From assembly GCA_964369385.1 (NCBI GenBank), contig CAYJEY010000031.1:1-15189 (forward strand): a stretch of DNA of 15,189 nucleotides, in the 5' to 3' direction. This DNA is from CALVGQ01 sp964369385 (lineage in GTDB: Bacteria > Bacillota_I > Bacilli_A > Erysipelotrichales > Erysipelotrichaceae). The notes beneath the pieces were generated by a model. It saw nothing but the letters and a program-made list of their open reading frames with translations. It searched no databases and was not told the origin of the DNA. A program made the translations under genes and the position numbers. Shown one piece after another: positions 1-7,185 of the stretch (the stretch's first letter is position 1; each line of letters begins with the position of its first letter).

Positions 1-115
1 TATTTCTTTTATAAGTATAGGCTTGTTGGCGGGCATATCCTCTTGATTATCATATTTTCTTAATCATTCCGAATAAAGATAGGAATTTTATATTTCTTTT
101 CCTCTAATTCATTAG
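1..115 (-). pseudogene. Decayed 3' fragment of a second copy of the two-TM hypothetical gene
   Basis: Positions 1-55 are identical to 2582-2636, inside the 3' part of the intact two-TM gene at 2495-3262. Read on the minus strand they encode the same stretch, ending DMPANKPILIKEI. To the right of base 55 similarity drops but can still be followed for about 30 more bases, with a shared TCGG-ATG block. There the fragment has an in-frame TGA where the intact gene has a Cys codon, and further on an apparent one-base deletion shifts the frame. Beyond about 115 I see no convincing homology. The gene's 3' end and anything after it lie outside the window. The mix of a perfect block and a decayed block suggests recombination or gene conversion with the intact copy (inference). 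The right boundary is approximate. Confidence 0.7.
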
Positions 116-268
116 TATTTGTTCAAATTGATAACTCTAACTCTAGCATAGTTCTTTTTTTATTTGACCATATTATCCTTGGAGCTATACCACTCTTATG
201 CTGCCTGTTTTATACGTATATTTAACTATTATAGGAATTCTAGATATTTATGCACAGCCGAAATACTT
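116..268. other. AT-rich intergenic stretch
   Basis: This is AT-rich sequence after the stop of the LTA-synthase-like gene. I see no open frame with a ribosome site, no strong hairpin followed by a T-run, and no copy of the 3'-end repeat that closes other genes in this window. It may hold the rest of the decayed paralogue, too divergent to recognise by eye. Confidence 0.4.
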
Positions 269-2116
269 CTATTTAAAGTAATTCAATTCAAAAATATATT
301 CGGATAACTGTATGATTTTTCGATAATTTTCAACTTCAGCTTCCATCTTCTCTTTACTGTATCCGTCAATTAAAGTTACCTCCTGAGTCTCCCCGTCGAA
401 CTTAAAGTTATCTGTAACAATTGTTCCACTAGAATTAAATAAGAACCCTTCATATGTTGGATCAAATATGTCTCTACCTATTATAGTTTGATTATCATAA
501 TCTATATTAAACAAATTTAATAGAGTAGGCATTAAATCTAATGGAGTGCACACTTTCTCAACCACTTCTGCCTCCATATTTGGTGTCCAAATGATTAATG
601 GTGCTTCAAAATTAGTATCAACATTGTATACATCCATCATAATCTCTTGATTTGTTTCGTGATCGATCCCTTTTGGATAATGATCTCCAAAAATAACAAA
701 TACTGTATCTTCTTTCTTTCCTACAAAGTACAAATCGTCAATATAAACACGTATCACTTCATCCAAATCCATGGATTTAGCAAGATAAACGTTTGTACTA
801 TCATCAAGTTCTGGGTATGTCTCATTAACTATCGCATAATTCTCACTAAAAACTTCTGATAACTCGGTATAGGGTTGGTGTCCACTGTATGTAATGAAGT
901 ATGACATAGATAATTCTGTTTCTAGAAGTAGCCATTTCGCAACATTAAACATCTCGTGGTCATATGACTCACTTTCAATCCCTAACCTAAAAGAATCAAA
1001 AAAATCGTATCCTACATGGGGCATAAAGACATTTCTATTATAGAATTCAGCAAAATTATTATGAAACGCAAATGTCGTATATCCTTCGTTGCTAAATGCA
1101 CCTGCTAGTGTCGTAGGAAACTCATTGATAGCATAGTGCATCATTGTAATATTTCCATCTAGTGCTGGAATCAATCCCGTATTTGCCATAATTTCAGCAT
1201 CACTTGTTGAGCCTGGTAATAAAGGAGCATCAAAATTTTCAAAACTCATACCTGTTTCTTTTAAATAATATAATGTAGGTGTTAGAACCGGATCAATCAC
1301 AATATTTGCTAACGATTCTGCTTGGATGATAATTAACTCTTTTCCTTCAAACAAACCAGTGTAGTTATTATCTGTTTCAATTTCTCGTGAGCTAAGGTAA
1401 TTTTCAATATTGATAACCTCTTGCTCGCTTATACCTGACTTAAACAAAACTCGTTTAGAGTCCTCCACCAGCAAGGCTACAATACCATAATTTTCTACAA
1501 AACGATCTGGATGATTTAAAGTTGTAAAAACATAATGCTCTGTTTTATAGTAAAAGAAAGGATCGACATTGTGCGTTTCTTCTATAATTTCATTATAAAA
1601 ATTTTGATATAAACCTATACCATATATTATCAATACAATTCCAATAACACCTCTTATCAGAGATAGAGGCCATTGTCGTAAAGAAAGTTTAGGTATACGT
1701 ATCAATACAATGCACACGATCGCTATAACCATAATTATTAAAATAATTAAATCTTCTAATTTCAAGAATTCTGTAATAGCTGCCCCTTGATCTTGTACTT
1801 CATCAGTTAGTGATAGAGCAGTGTTGATACGATAATATTGCTCAAAAGCACGAAAATAAATCAATTGTGAATAAGAATATACACTCACAATTACTATTAC
1901 AATACTACTGTAAATTTTTGCAATAATAGTTGGCAATAATAATGTAATCGATGCCGTAACAACACAGAAGCTCATCATTACTAATTTCGAGTTTTGTGGA
2001 TTTATTAAATATGAATCTAACCACAGTAGATATAAATATAAAATAATCGTAAGTATTAGCATTAATACTAAATTGTTGTTAAATATTTGGATAACCTTTC
2101 TTAATTTCTCTTTCAC
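269..2116 (-). CDS. LTA synthase family membrane sulfatase-fold protein
   Basis: 615 aa. The N-terminal third holds about five membrane helices (roughly 15-33, 45-65, 69-88, 122-140, 152-170). An extracellular alkaline-phosphatase/sulfatase-fold domain follows from about residue 257. It has the LtaS landmarks: IIIQAES with metal ligand E267, GSTSDAE with the expected nucleophile Thr304, the HNN-FYNR motif at 352-361, GHQPY with His413, and FGDHYP with D478/H479. Known family members transfer glycerol phosphate from phosphatidylglycerol to lipoteichoic acid or related glycolipids on the outer face of the membrane; others are phosphoethanolamine transferases or sulfatases. All catalytic residues are present, so it should be active, but the exact acceptor cannot be told. 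The start is GTG (2114-2116), six bases after AAGGGGAG. It appears monocistronic. Confidence 0.88.
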   Translation of the reverse strand: MKEKLRKVIQIFNNNLVLMLILTIILYLYLLWLDSYLINPQNSKLVMMSFCVVTASITLLLPTIIAKIYSSIVIVIVSVYSYSQLIYFRAFEQYYRINTALSLTDEVQDQGAAITEFLKLEDLIILIIMVIAIVCIVLIRIPKLSLRQWPLSLIRGVIGIVLIIYGIGLYQNFYNEIIEETHNVDPFFYYKTEHYVFTTLNHPDRFVENYGIVALLVEDSKRVLFKSGISEQEVINIENYLSSREIETDNNYTGLFEGKELIIIQAESLANIVIDPVLTPTLYYLKETGMSFENFDAPLLPGSTSDAEIMANTGLIPALDGNITMMHYAINEFPTTLAGAFSNEGYTTFAFHNNFAEFYNRNVFMPHVGYDFFDSFRLGIESESYDHEMFNVAKWLLLETELSMSYFITYSGHQPYTELSEVFSENYAIVNETYPELDDSTNVYLAKSMDLDEVIRVYIDDLYFVGKKEDTVFVIFGDHYPKGIDHETNQEIMMDVYNVDTNFEAPLIIWTPNMEAEVVEKVCTPLDLMPTLLNLFNIDYDNQTIIGRDIFDPTYEGFLFNSSGTIVTDNFKFDGETQEVTLIDGYSKEKMEAEVENYRKIIQLSEYIFELNYFK

Positions 2117-2307
2117 TTTTGTCTCCCCTTATCATTAACATAATATCCCTACATACTTTTAATCCCCTAGTAAATTTAGCTAGACTTCTTATAATGATTA
2201 GCTTCTACTGGACTGTTGAAATTACAATATAAAAACATAAATATTTCTATATTTATTTTAACTTCATTACTTTTATATTACAATGACAAGTCCTAATTTT
2301 AACAGAC
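2117..2307. other. 5' region of the LTA-synthase-like gene
   Basis: This is the AT-rich upstream region of the minus-strand LTA-synthase-like gene, between repeat copy A and the GTG start. The SD AAGGGGAG is at 2123-2130. A promoter must lie here if the repeat hairpin terminates upstream transcription, but no -35/-10 pair stands out. A TTGTCA hexamer occurs but lacks a good partner at 17 bases. Confidence 0.4.
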
Positions 2308-2341
2308 AAAAGCCAAGCAGGGGGAAGGATTGCTTGGCTTT
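2308..2341 (-). terminator. Terminator-like hairpin at the end of repeat copy A
   Basis: The arms 2309-2319 and 2331-2341 pair as an 11-bp stem (AAAGCCAAGCA with TGCTTGGCTTT) around an 11-nt loop. Transcribed on the minus strand the loop contains CCTTCCCCC, and the 3' arm ends in TTTT. The T-tract is short. It should end the mRNA of the two-TM gene. Confidence 0.7.
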
Positions 2342-2494
2342 CTATTATTTATATTTATATAATTTTAAAGGGATTTTGAAATTAAGAAATTATTTCTAGC
2401 TTTGTTACATCTTTATTTTCACCTCTTCTTTCTGATATTAGAATACCAAGGCACTTTGAAGTTTCTGTGTCGCTTATTTGAACTTTATGTGAAA
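2308..2494 (-). repeat. 3'-end-associated interspersed repeat, copy A
   Basis: This is a 187-bp copy of an element found three times in the window (also 3336-3517 and 8442-8623), all in the same orientation. Read on the minus strand it starts TTCACATAAAGTTCAAATAAG, has a middle part with CTTGGTATTCTAATATCAG and AGAAATAATTTCTTAATTTC, then an AT-rich spacer, and ends in a GC-rich hairpin. In this copy the element abuts the TAG stop (2495-2497) of the two-TM gene with no intervening base. It is the most divergent of the three copies in the middle segment, while the ends are nearly identical. No terminal inverted repeats or transposase are visible, so it resembles a small non-autonomous or RNA-level element rather than a classic insertion sequence. 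Confidence 0.85.
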
Positions 2495-3262
2495 CTAGTA
2501 TTTCCACTTAATTTGATATTTGTAACCTTTGATTGGATAAGATTCGATATGCTCAATGATTCGAAATCTTGTATCTATAGGTATTTCTTTTATAAGTATA
2601 GGCTTGTTGGCGGGCATATCCTCTTGATTATCATATATCGTTAAACATGCCGACTTTGGAAGTGGTACTTCTCCTTTAAACTCTACCTTAAGTAATAATT
2701 TCTTTATTTTCTTCTTCATGATATATGAACTTATTTTATTCTCTAGTTCTACTTCATCAGTATCATTTCGTAGTGCTATCCCTACTTCAATCATTTCACC
2801 CTTTTGTAGTGGATCAAATTTAATCGTATAGTTTGTAAAGGCAATACCTTTTGATAGAACTAAATCATGTTGAGCATTGACTGATGTCCACTCATAAGCA
2901 GTAAGATCATCTATTGCTCTGCTCTTAAATCTTCCAGAAAACTCACTTAAATTATTTGAAGTCGCTTGAAGTGTTTGGGTTTTCTTGTACCCAATTTCAT
3001 TATCTGCATATATTGTATAAACAGATTTCATTTCACGAATCTTGTATTCTTTTGATTTACTTAAAAAGTATTTCATTCTTTTTTTTATTTCATAGCTTTT
3101 TGTCGAATAAATGATTATAGAAACTACTGCAATACTAATACTTAAAATTAGTATACCTGTGAGCTGAAATTCTTTTTGTGTTACAAATTGATAGATAATT
3201 TGTCCTAGTGTTCCAATTGTTGCTACTATCGATAAAATCTTTAATGTTAAAGTTTCGCTCAT
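2495..3262 (-). CDS. Two-TM membrane protein with a beta-rich cytosolic domain, function unknown
   Basis: 255 aa; I do not recognise a named family. Two hydrophobic helices (about 7-27 and 34-53) with a short polar turn are followed by a basic stretch (55-75, rich in Lys/Arg). A ~180-residue soluble domain follows, with alternating short hydrophobic strands and a Y-x-I-x-W C-terminus (YQIKWKY). By the positive-inside rule the soluble domain faces the cytosol. The architecture (two TM helices plus a beta-rich sensor-like domain) superficially resembles two-TM effector/sensor proteins such as those in CBASS, but no CD-NTase or other defence gene is adjacent, so this is only a resemblance. ATG start with GAGGGGAGA eight bases upstream. 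It has its own promoter (3306-3334) and ends directly at repeat copy A. A decayed second copy lies at the left edge of the window. Confidence 0.8.
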   Translation of the reverse strand: MSETLTLKILSIVATIGTLGQIIYQFVTQKEFQLTGILILSISIAVVSIIIYSTKSYEIKKRMKYFLSKSKEYKIREMKSVYTIYADNEIGYKKTQTLQATSNNLSEFSGRFKSRAIDDLTAYEWTSVNAQHDLVLSKGIAFTNYTIKFDPLQKGEMIEVGIALRNDTDEVELENKISSYIMKKKIKKLLLKVEFKGEVPLPKSACLTIYDNQEDMPANKPILIKEIPIDTRFRIIEHIESYPIKGYKYQIKWKY

Positions 3263-3305
3263 TATTACATTCTCCCCTCATTTTAGTATGGAAATAGCTA
3301 TCTTT

Positions 3306-3334
3306 ATTTTAGCAACTTTTACAATTTATGTAAA
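3306..3334 (-). promoter_or_regulatory. Sigma-A-type promoter of the two-TM gene
   Basis: On the minus strand, -35 TTTACA (3329-3334), a 17-bp spacer and -10 TAAAAT (3306-3311) each match consensus at 5 of 6. It begins one base after the hairpin of repeat copy B, so the gene has its own promoter directly behind the preceding operon's terminator. Confidence 0.65.
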
Positions 3335-3335
3335 T

Positions 3336-3367
3336 AAAAGCCAAGCGGGGGAAGGGTGCTTGGCTTT
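3336..3367 (-). terminator. Terminator at the end of repeat copy B (ABC-PHP operon)
   Basis: The stem arms AAAGCCAAGC (3337-3346) and GCTTGGCTTT (3358-3367) enclose an 11-nt loop. On the minus strand the loop reads ACCCTTCCCCC and the stem is followed by TTTTATTT. This is a good rho-independent terminator for the five-gene operon. Confidence 0.78.
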
Positions 3368-3517
3368 CTATTATTTATATATATTTATGAAAGGGATTTT
3401 GAAATTAAGAAATTATTTCTAACTTTGTTACTACTTTGATGTCACCTCTTCTTCCTGATATTAGAATACCAAGCTTCTTTGAAGTTTCTGTGTTACTTAT
3501 TTGAACTTTATGTGAAC
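3336..3517 (-). repeat. 3'-end-associated interspersed repeat, copy B
   Basis: This 182-bp copy lies downstream of the PHP gene, five bases after its TAA stop (3523-3525). It is closest to copy C: the two differ mainly at scattered positions and in a short segment just before AGAAATAATTTCTTAATTTC. It has the same order of parts as copy A: TTCACATAAAG start, CTTGGTATTCTAATATCAGG in the middle, AT-rich spacer, terminal hairpin. Homology stops at the hairpin; the sequence beyond it differs in all three copies. Confidence 0.87.
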
Positions 3518-3522
3518 ATTGA

Positions 3523-4494
3523 TTATTTAAGTCGAGTTGCGTTTGTCCATGCAGCTCTACCATATTTATCAATACATTCAACACGGATATAACTCTCTGT
3601 TCCTCTAAGCTTATAACTTGCATGATTGATTGTATCATCCACGTCATCGCATTGAACAGTAATGCCATCACCCACTGCTCCATGGACAATAAAATTGATT
3701 GTGCGTACATCACTACACTCTATAGATACAACATTATCTTCAATACAGTATTCAAATATTTCAACTCCTGAACTAGAATAATAGTTTCCATCTAGCATAT
3801 TTTGGGTGATTTCATCATGATTGAGTTCTTTGGCTTGCACCACAATGTATCCACCACAAGAGTCATCAAAGTGACCGTTGTTGTGATTATCATCGGTGGC
3901 AATGGCCAACATATCGCTTCCCTCAATAAGCATGTCATCCCATTGACTAAAGCAGGCTCCTTGTGCACACTCTTTCACTGTATCATAGTTATACACTTCA
4001 AGTGCCCAAACTCCCTTTAAGTAAGCATACTGACGATAACTTACACGTGACCATACAGGATGATTATAAGTGACAATCAACCCATGATTCGCTAACTCGT
4101 TAACTAATTCTTGAGCCGATTTTTCAAACTCACTCACATATGATGTCATCGGAATGCTTAAGCGTTCCATATGTCCGTATGCTTTTTTTGATTGCATGTG
4201 AGTTGGTCCTAAGATTCCTAACATATGATGTGTTTTGATGCATCTCTTTTTTTCTTCATCGATTAAATTTGAAGATGCCTCTACACCTGGAAGTACAATG
4301 AATTCAGCTTCATTTAATTCACTACGTAAATCTGTATATAAATCATGCTCAGTATAGGCAATAAAGCTATAACCATTCTTTTTATACAGTTCTTTGATTT
4401 GTGATGGACTTAGATGTCCATCTGAGTTTGTCGAGTGACAATGAAGATTTCCTTTGTAGTTATTTCGATCTTTTCTAATTAATATTTTTTTCAT
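3523..4494 (-). CDS. PHP-domain metallohydrolase (CehA/McbA-like)
   Basis: 323 aa. The PHP metal-binding motifs are all present in order: GNLHCHSTNSDG with H18, H20 and D25; AYTEHD with H50; PGVEA with E72; H89/H90; TYNHPVW with H145; and ATDDNHN with D201 and H204. PHP proteins use a di- or trinuclear metal site to hydrolyse phosphoesters, and some CehA relatives hydrolyse carbamate esters. Residues 245-323 form a beta-rich C-terminal extension. It has no signal peptide, so it is cytosolic. It is the last gene of the ABC operon: its ATG follows the ATPase stop by two bases, and its SD (GAGGA) is formed by the ATPase's last codons, indicating translational coupling. I infer that it processes the imported compound, likely an organophosphate or other ester; the substrate is not determinable here. 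Confidence 0.87.
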   Translation of the reverse strand: MKKILIRKDRNNYKGNLHCHSTNSDGHLSPSQIKELYKKNGYSFIAYTEHDLYTDLRSELNEAEFIVLPGVEASSNLIDEEKKRCIKTHHMLGILGPTHMQSKKAYGHMERLSIPMTSYVSEFEKSAQELVNELANHGLIVTYNHPVWSRVSYRQYAYLKGVWALEVYNYDTVKECAQGACFSQWDDMLIEGSDMLAIATDDNHNNGHFDDSCGGYIVVQAKELNHDEITQNMLDGNYYSSSGVEIFEYCIEDNVVSIECSDVRTINFIVHGAVGDGITVQCDDVDDTINHASYKLRGTESYIRVECIDKYGRAAWTNATRLK

Positions 4495-4496
4495 AT

Positions 4497-5516
4497 TTAG
4501 TCCTCAAAATGGATGCAATTGTGTTTTGCGATTGATACGTTCACTGTGTCTCCCACTTCAAATAACACTTTTGATCTAAACAGTGCATCTGATTTAATTG
4601 TCTTGAAGTTATTCTCCAATTTATAACGTACTACATTGCCAATGTTTGTGAATTCTACAATTTTTGCCTTAAACTGAATCATTTCTTCGTTTTCTATAAA
4701 TTCACTACTCAACTCCACTGTTTCAGGACGTATGGCAATTTTCCCGTGTTTTGGATGAAGTGAATCATTCATCAAAGTCGCAAAGTCTTGTCCTGATAAA
4801 ATATTGTAGTTCCCCATAAAACTTGCTGTAAATGCTGTCTTTGGTGACGTATAAATTGACATCGGTGTTCCTGATTGTTCCACATTTCCTTTATTAAATA
4901 AGTGGACAACATCTGACATAATCATTGCTTCATCTTGGTCATGCGTGACAAAGATTGTCGTGATTCCCATTTCTTGTTGAATACGACGAATTTCATTTTG
5001 AAGTGATTTTCTAAGCTTTGCATCAATTGCCGATAGTGGCTCATCTAAAAGAAGTACTTTTGGACGAGTGACAATCGATCTAGCTAGTGCAACACGTTGT
5101 TGCTGTCCACCTGATAATTCATGTGGCATACTTGTTTCTCTTCCTTTTAGGTCAACCATCTCAAGTGCACTTGTAACACGCTCTTTAATTTCACTTTCAG
5201 GCACTTTCTTCATACGTAGACCAAAAGCCACATTATTAAAGATATTCATGTTAGGAAACAAACTATATTGTTGAAATACCATTCCAATTTCACGATCTTT
5301 AGGATCTTTATCTGTGATATCTTCACCATTTAAAATAATTTGTCCACTTGTCACACTTTCTAGTCCTGCAAGGCAACGAAGTAATGTGGACTTACCACAA
5401 CCCGAGGGACCTAATAATGTAATTAGTTTTCCATCTTCAATTGTTAAGCTGATATCATTTAATACTAGATTATCTCCAAATTTTTTTGTAATATTTTTAA
5501 ATTCAATTGTACTCAT
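4497..5516 (-). CDS. ABC transporter ATPase, polyamine/iron/phosphonate-type importer
   Basis: 339 aa. The nucleotide-binding domain has Walker A GPSGCGKST (36-44), a Q-loop at FQQ (81-83), signature LSGGQQQR (134-141), Walker B VLLLDEP (154-160) and H-loop His192. A C-terminal extension of about 100 residues resembles a TOBE domain (IAIRPETVEL at 260-269, then strands to the end), as in PotA/FbpC/PhnT-type ATPases. It energises import through the two adjacent permeases. Its ATG overlaps the TGA of the upstream permease (ATGA), so it is coupled. The subfamily shared by spermidine, ferric iron, thiamine and 2-aminoethylphosphonate importers cannot be split by the ATPase alone, so no gene symbol is given. 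Confidence 0.93.
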   Translation of the reverse strand: MSTIEFKNITKKFGDNLVLNDISLTIEDGKLITLLGPSGCGKSTLLRCLAGLESVTSGQIILNGEDITDKDPKDREIGMVFQQYSLFPNMNIFNNVAFGLRMKKVPESEIKERVTSALEMVDLKGRETSMPHELSGGQQQRVALARSIVTRPKVLLLDEPLSAIDAKLRKSLQNEIRRIQQEMGITTIFVTHDQDEAMIMSDVVHLFNKGNVEQSGTPMSIYTSPKTAFTASFMGNYNILSGQDFATLMNDSLHPKHGKIAIRPETVELSSEFIENEEMIQFKAKIVEFTNIGNVVRYKLENNFKTIKSDALFRSKVLFEVGDTVNVSIAKHNCIHFED

Positions 5517-6295
5517 GAATTTTTCTCCTTTTTCTGTCTTTTATAGCTAAACATTGAAATCAATAATGTTACTGTATACACAATAACGATAATAGCACTC
5601 GTTACTTGTCCTGAACTTGACATCTTACGATATAAGTAAACTTGAGCAGTTTGGTAGTAGTTTCCTGCAATTGTATTCACAATTACGAAATCTCCAAATA
5701 CAATGGCTACTGCAATCAATGAAGAAATGATAACTGATGGTGCAATACAAGGAACCACAATACGAAAGAATGCCATAAATTTACTCGAACCTAACATTTG
5801 TGCAGCTTCAATGATGCGCTTAGCATCTACACCAACTAAGCTATTTTTTATCCCTTGATACATATAAGGTAAAATGACAACGCAATATGTACTGATAAGC
5901 AGGAGAATTCGATTAGAAAAGATTCCTGGAGCACCTGAATAAAGTGATAAAACACTGATTGGTAAGATTACCCCTTGGATGGCATAGGGAATTGTACATA
6001 GTATATTGACATAGCGATCAAGTTTTGGAAAATACACGACTACCACATACATCACCAGCAGCAACATCCCTGCTGTTAACATAGGGGGAATTACTGACAT
6101 CAACACAGAACGTGCTAATGATTGCCAAAATAAAGTATCACTAAGTACTTCAATATAAAATTTAAAAGTAAATCCTGTTGGTAGTAAACTCGTCCACTCA
6201 CTAAACAGTGAATAGATGAGTGTTAGCACTAAGGGGACAAGCAAATAAATTGCCACAATGATCATCAAGACATTGTTGGTTTTAAGTTTTTTCAT
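5513..6295 (-). CDS. ABC transporter permease 2 (PotC/FbpB-like)
   Basis: 260 aa, with about six membrane helices starting at residues 9-31. A classic EAA cytoplasmic loop sits at 163-187 (EAAQMLGSSKFMAFFRIV then a VPCIAP stretch), which docks on the ATPase. The C-terminus is basic (YKRQKKEKNS), as expected for a cytosolic tail. The ATG overlaps the TGA of permease 1 (ATGA), and its SD AGGAGGG lies within the last codons of permease 1. Length and topology are usual for the second permease of polyamine/iron/phosphonate-type importers. Confidence 0.92.
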   Translation of the reverse strand: MKKLKTNNVLMIIVAIYLLVPLVLTLIYSLFSEWTSLLPTGFTFKFYIEVLSDTLFWQSLARSVLMSVIPPMLTAGMLLLVMYVVVVYFPKLDRYVNILCTIPYAIQGVILPISVLSLYSGAPGIFSNRILLLISTYCVVILPYMYQGIKNSLVGVDAKRIIEAAQMLGSSKFMAFFRIVVPCIAPSVIISSLIAVAIVFGDFVIVNTIAGNYYQTAQVYLYRKMSSSGQVTSAIIVIVYTVTLLISMFSYKRQKKEKNS

Positions 6296-7134
6296 TTTCT
6301 TGCCCTCCTATGATTTGCATCTAACACTTTTTCCTTTGCCACAATCGAGAAAACCATTAAGCTCATCAAAATGACAGCCAGTGCAGAACCAAACTCTGGA
6401 CGTTGTACTACATCTCCCACAAACGTTTCTGAGATACGTATTGGCAACAAAGACAAATTTCCTGACAACAAGGCATAGGCTGTTGCATAGGCTGCCAGCG
6501 CATTGGCAAATAGCACACTGAACGTTCCTAATATACTTGGCATAAGTGTTGGTATCGCTACCTTTATCCAGTATTGAAAAGAAGTTCCTCCTAGCAATGC
6601 TACTGCTTCTTCCCATTGCTTTTTTAATGATTTGAATGCCGGAATAAGAAGTAGCGTTGCTAATGGTATTTGAAAATAAATATAAATCAATAAAAGTCCA
6701 GATACAGTATATAAATCAAAATTTGCCAATGCCTCAATCCCAAATTCTCTACCAAAATTAGTGATTACCCCTGCACTACCAAGTAAAATCATATAAGCAA
6801 AGGCAAGCGGCACTCCAGCAAAATTCGATGTCATATTTAGAATATTTACAAACAAACCTTTCTTCTTAGCATTACTTGTATGAAATGCTTGTGCTGCAAA
6901 AAAAGCAACCGCAATTCCAATCAACGCTGATGCGATGGAGATAATAACACTATTTAATATTGCAGTTTGATACAATTTCTTAGAAAATGCTGAAATATAA
7001 TGCTCTAAAGTAAATCCTCCAAGCCCATCACTAAAACTTCTTACAACTACCATCAAGACTGGAATTATCTCAAACAACATCACTACTACAATGAATGGTA
7101 GTAATACTAATAAAATCATTTTGTTCTTTTTCAT
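6292..7134 (-). CDS. ABC transporter permease 1 (PotB-like)
   Basis: 280 aa from the ATG at 7132-7134. The frame is open further up to a TTG at 7149, but that TTG lies over the ribosome site: AAAGGGGA sits just before the ATG, so the ATG is the better start. The N-terminus MKKNKM is followed by a membrane helix at about 7-31, then about five more helices. The EAA loop is at 175-200 (WEEAVALLGGTSFQYWIKV then an AIPTLMPS stretch). It forms the membrane channel together with permease 2. It is separated from the binding-protein gene by 51 bases containing a hairpin (7147-7175), which suggests lower expression than the binding protein. Confidence 0.9.
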   Translation of the reverse strand: MKKNKMILLVLLPFIVVVMLFEIIPVLMVVVRSFSDGLGGFTLEHYISAFSKKLYQTAILNSVIISIASALIGIAVAFFAAQAFHTSNAKKKGLFVNILNMTSNFAGVPLAFAYMILLGSAGVITNFGREFGIEALANFDLYTVSGLLLIYIYFQIPLATLLLIPAFKSLKKQWEEAVALLGGTSFQYWIKVAIPTLMPSILGTFSVLFANALAAYATAYALLSGNLSLLPIRISETFVGDVVQRPEFGSALAVILMSLMVFSIVAKEKVLDANHRRARK

Positions 7135-7146
7135 ATGTTCCCCTTT

Positions 7147-7175
7147 CAAAAAGAAGACCGAATTTACATTCGGCC
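7147..7175 (-). terminator. Intercistronic attenuator hairpin between binding protein and permease 1
   Basis: The arms at 7156-7163 and 7168-7175 pair on the minus strand as GGCCGAAT with ATTCGGTC (eight pairs, one G-T), closing a GTAA tetraloop. TTCTTTTT follows. It lies 10 bases after the binding-protein stop. Such partial terminators or 3' RNA stabilisers after solute-binding-protein genes are well known and raise the binding protein over the membrane subunits. Confidence 0.75.
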
Positions 7176-7185
7176 AAGTTCTTTA

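Noticed and set aside
3405..3713. A 102-aa minus-strand frame running from inside the PHP gene into repeat B, and the similar short peptide frame in repeat A
   Set aside because: The PHP frame is clearly the coding one. The repeat's short frame is open in copies A and B, but copy C has a TAG in it, differences are mostly amino-acid changing, and its phase relative to the upstream gene varies. No ribosome site precedes it.
7135..7149. Upstream TTG start of permease 1
   Set aside because: It overlaps the AAAGGGGA ribosome site that serves the ATG at 7132-7134.
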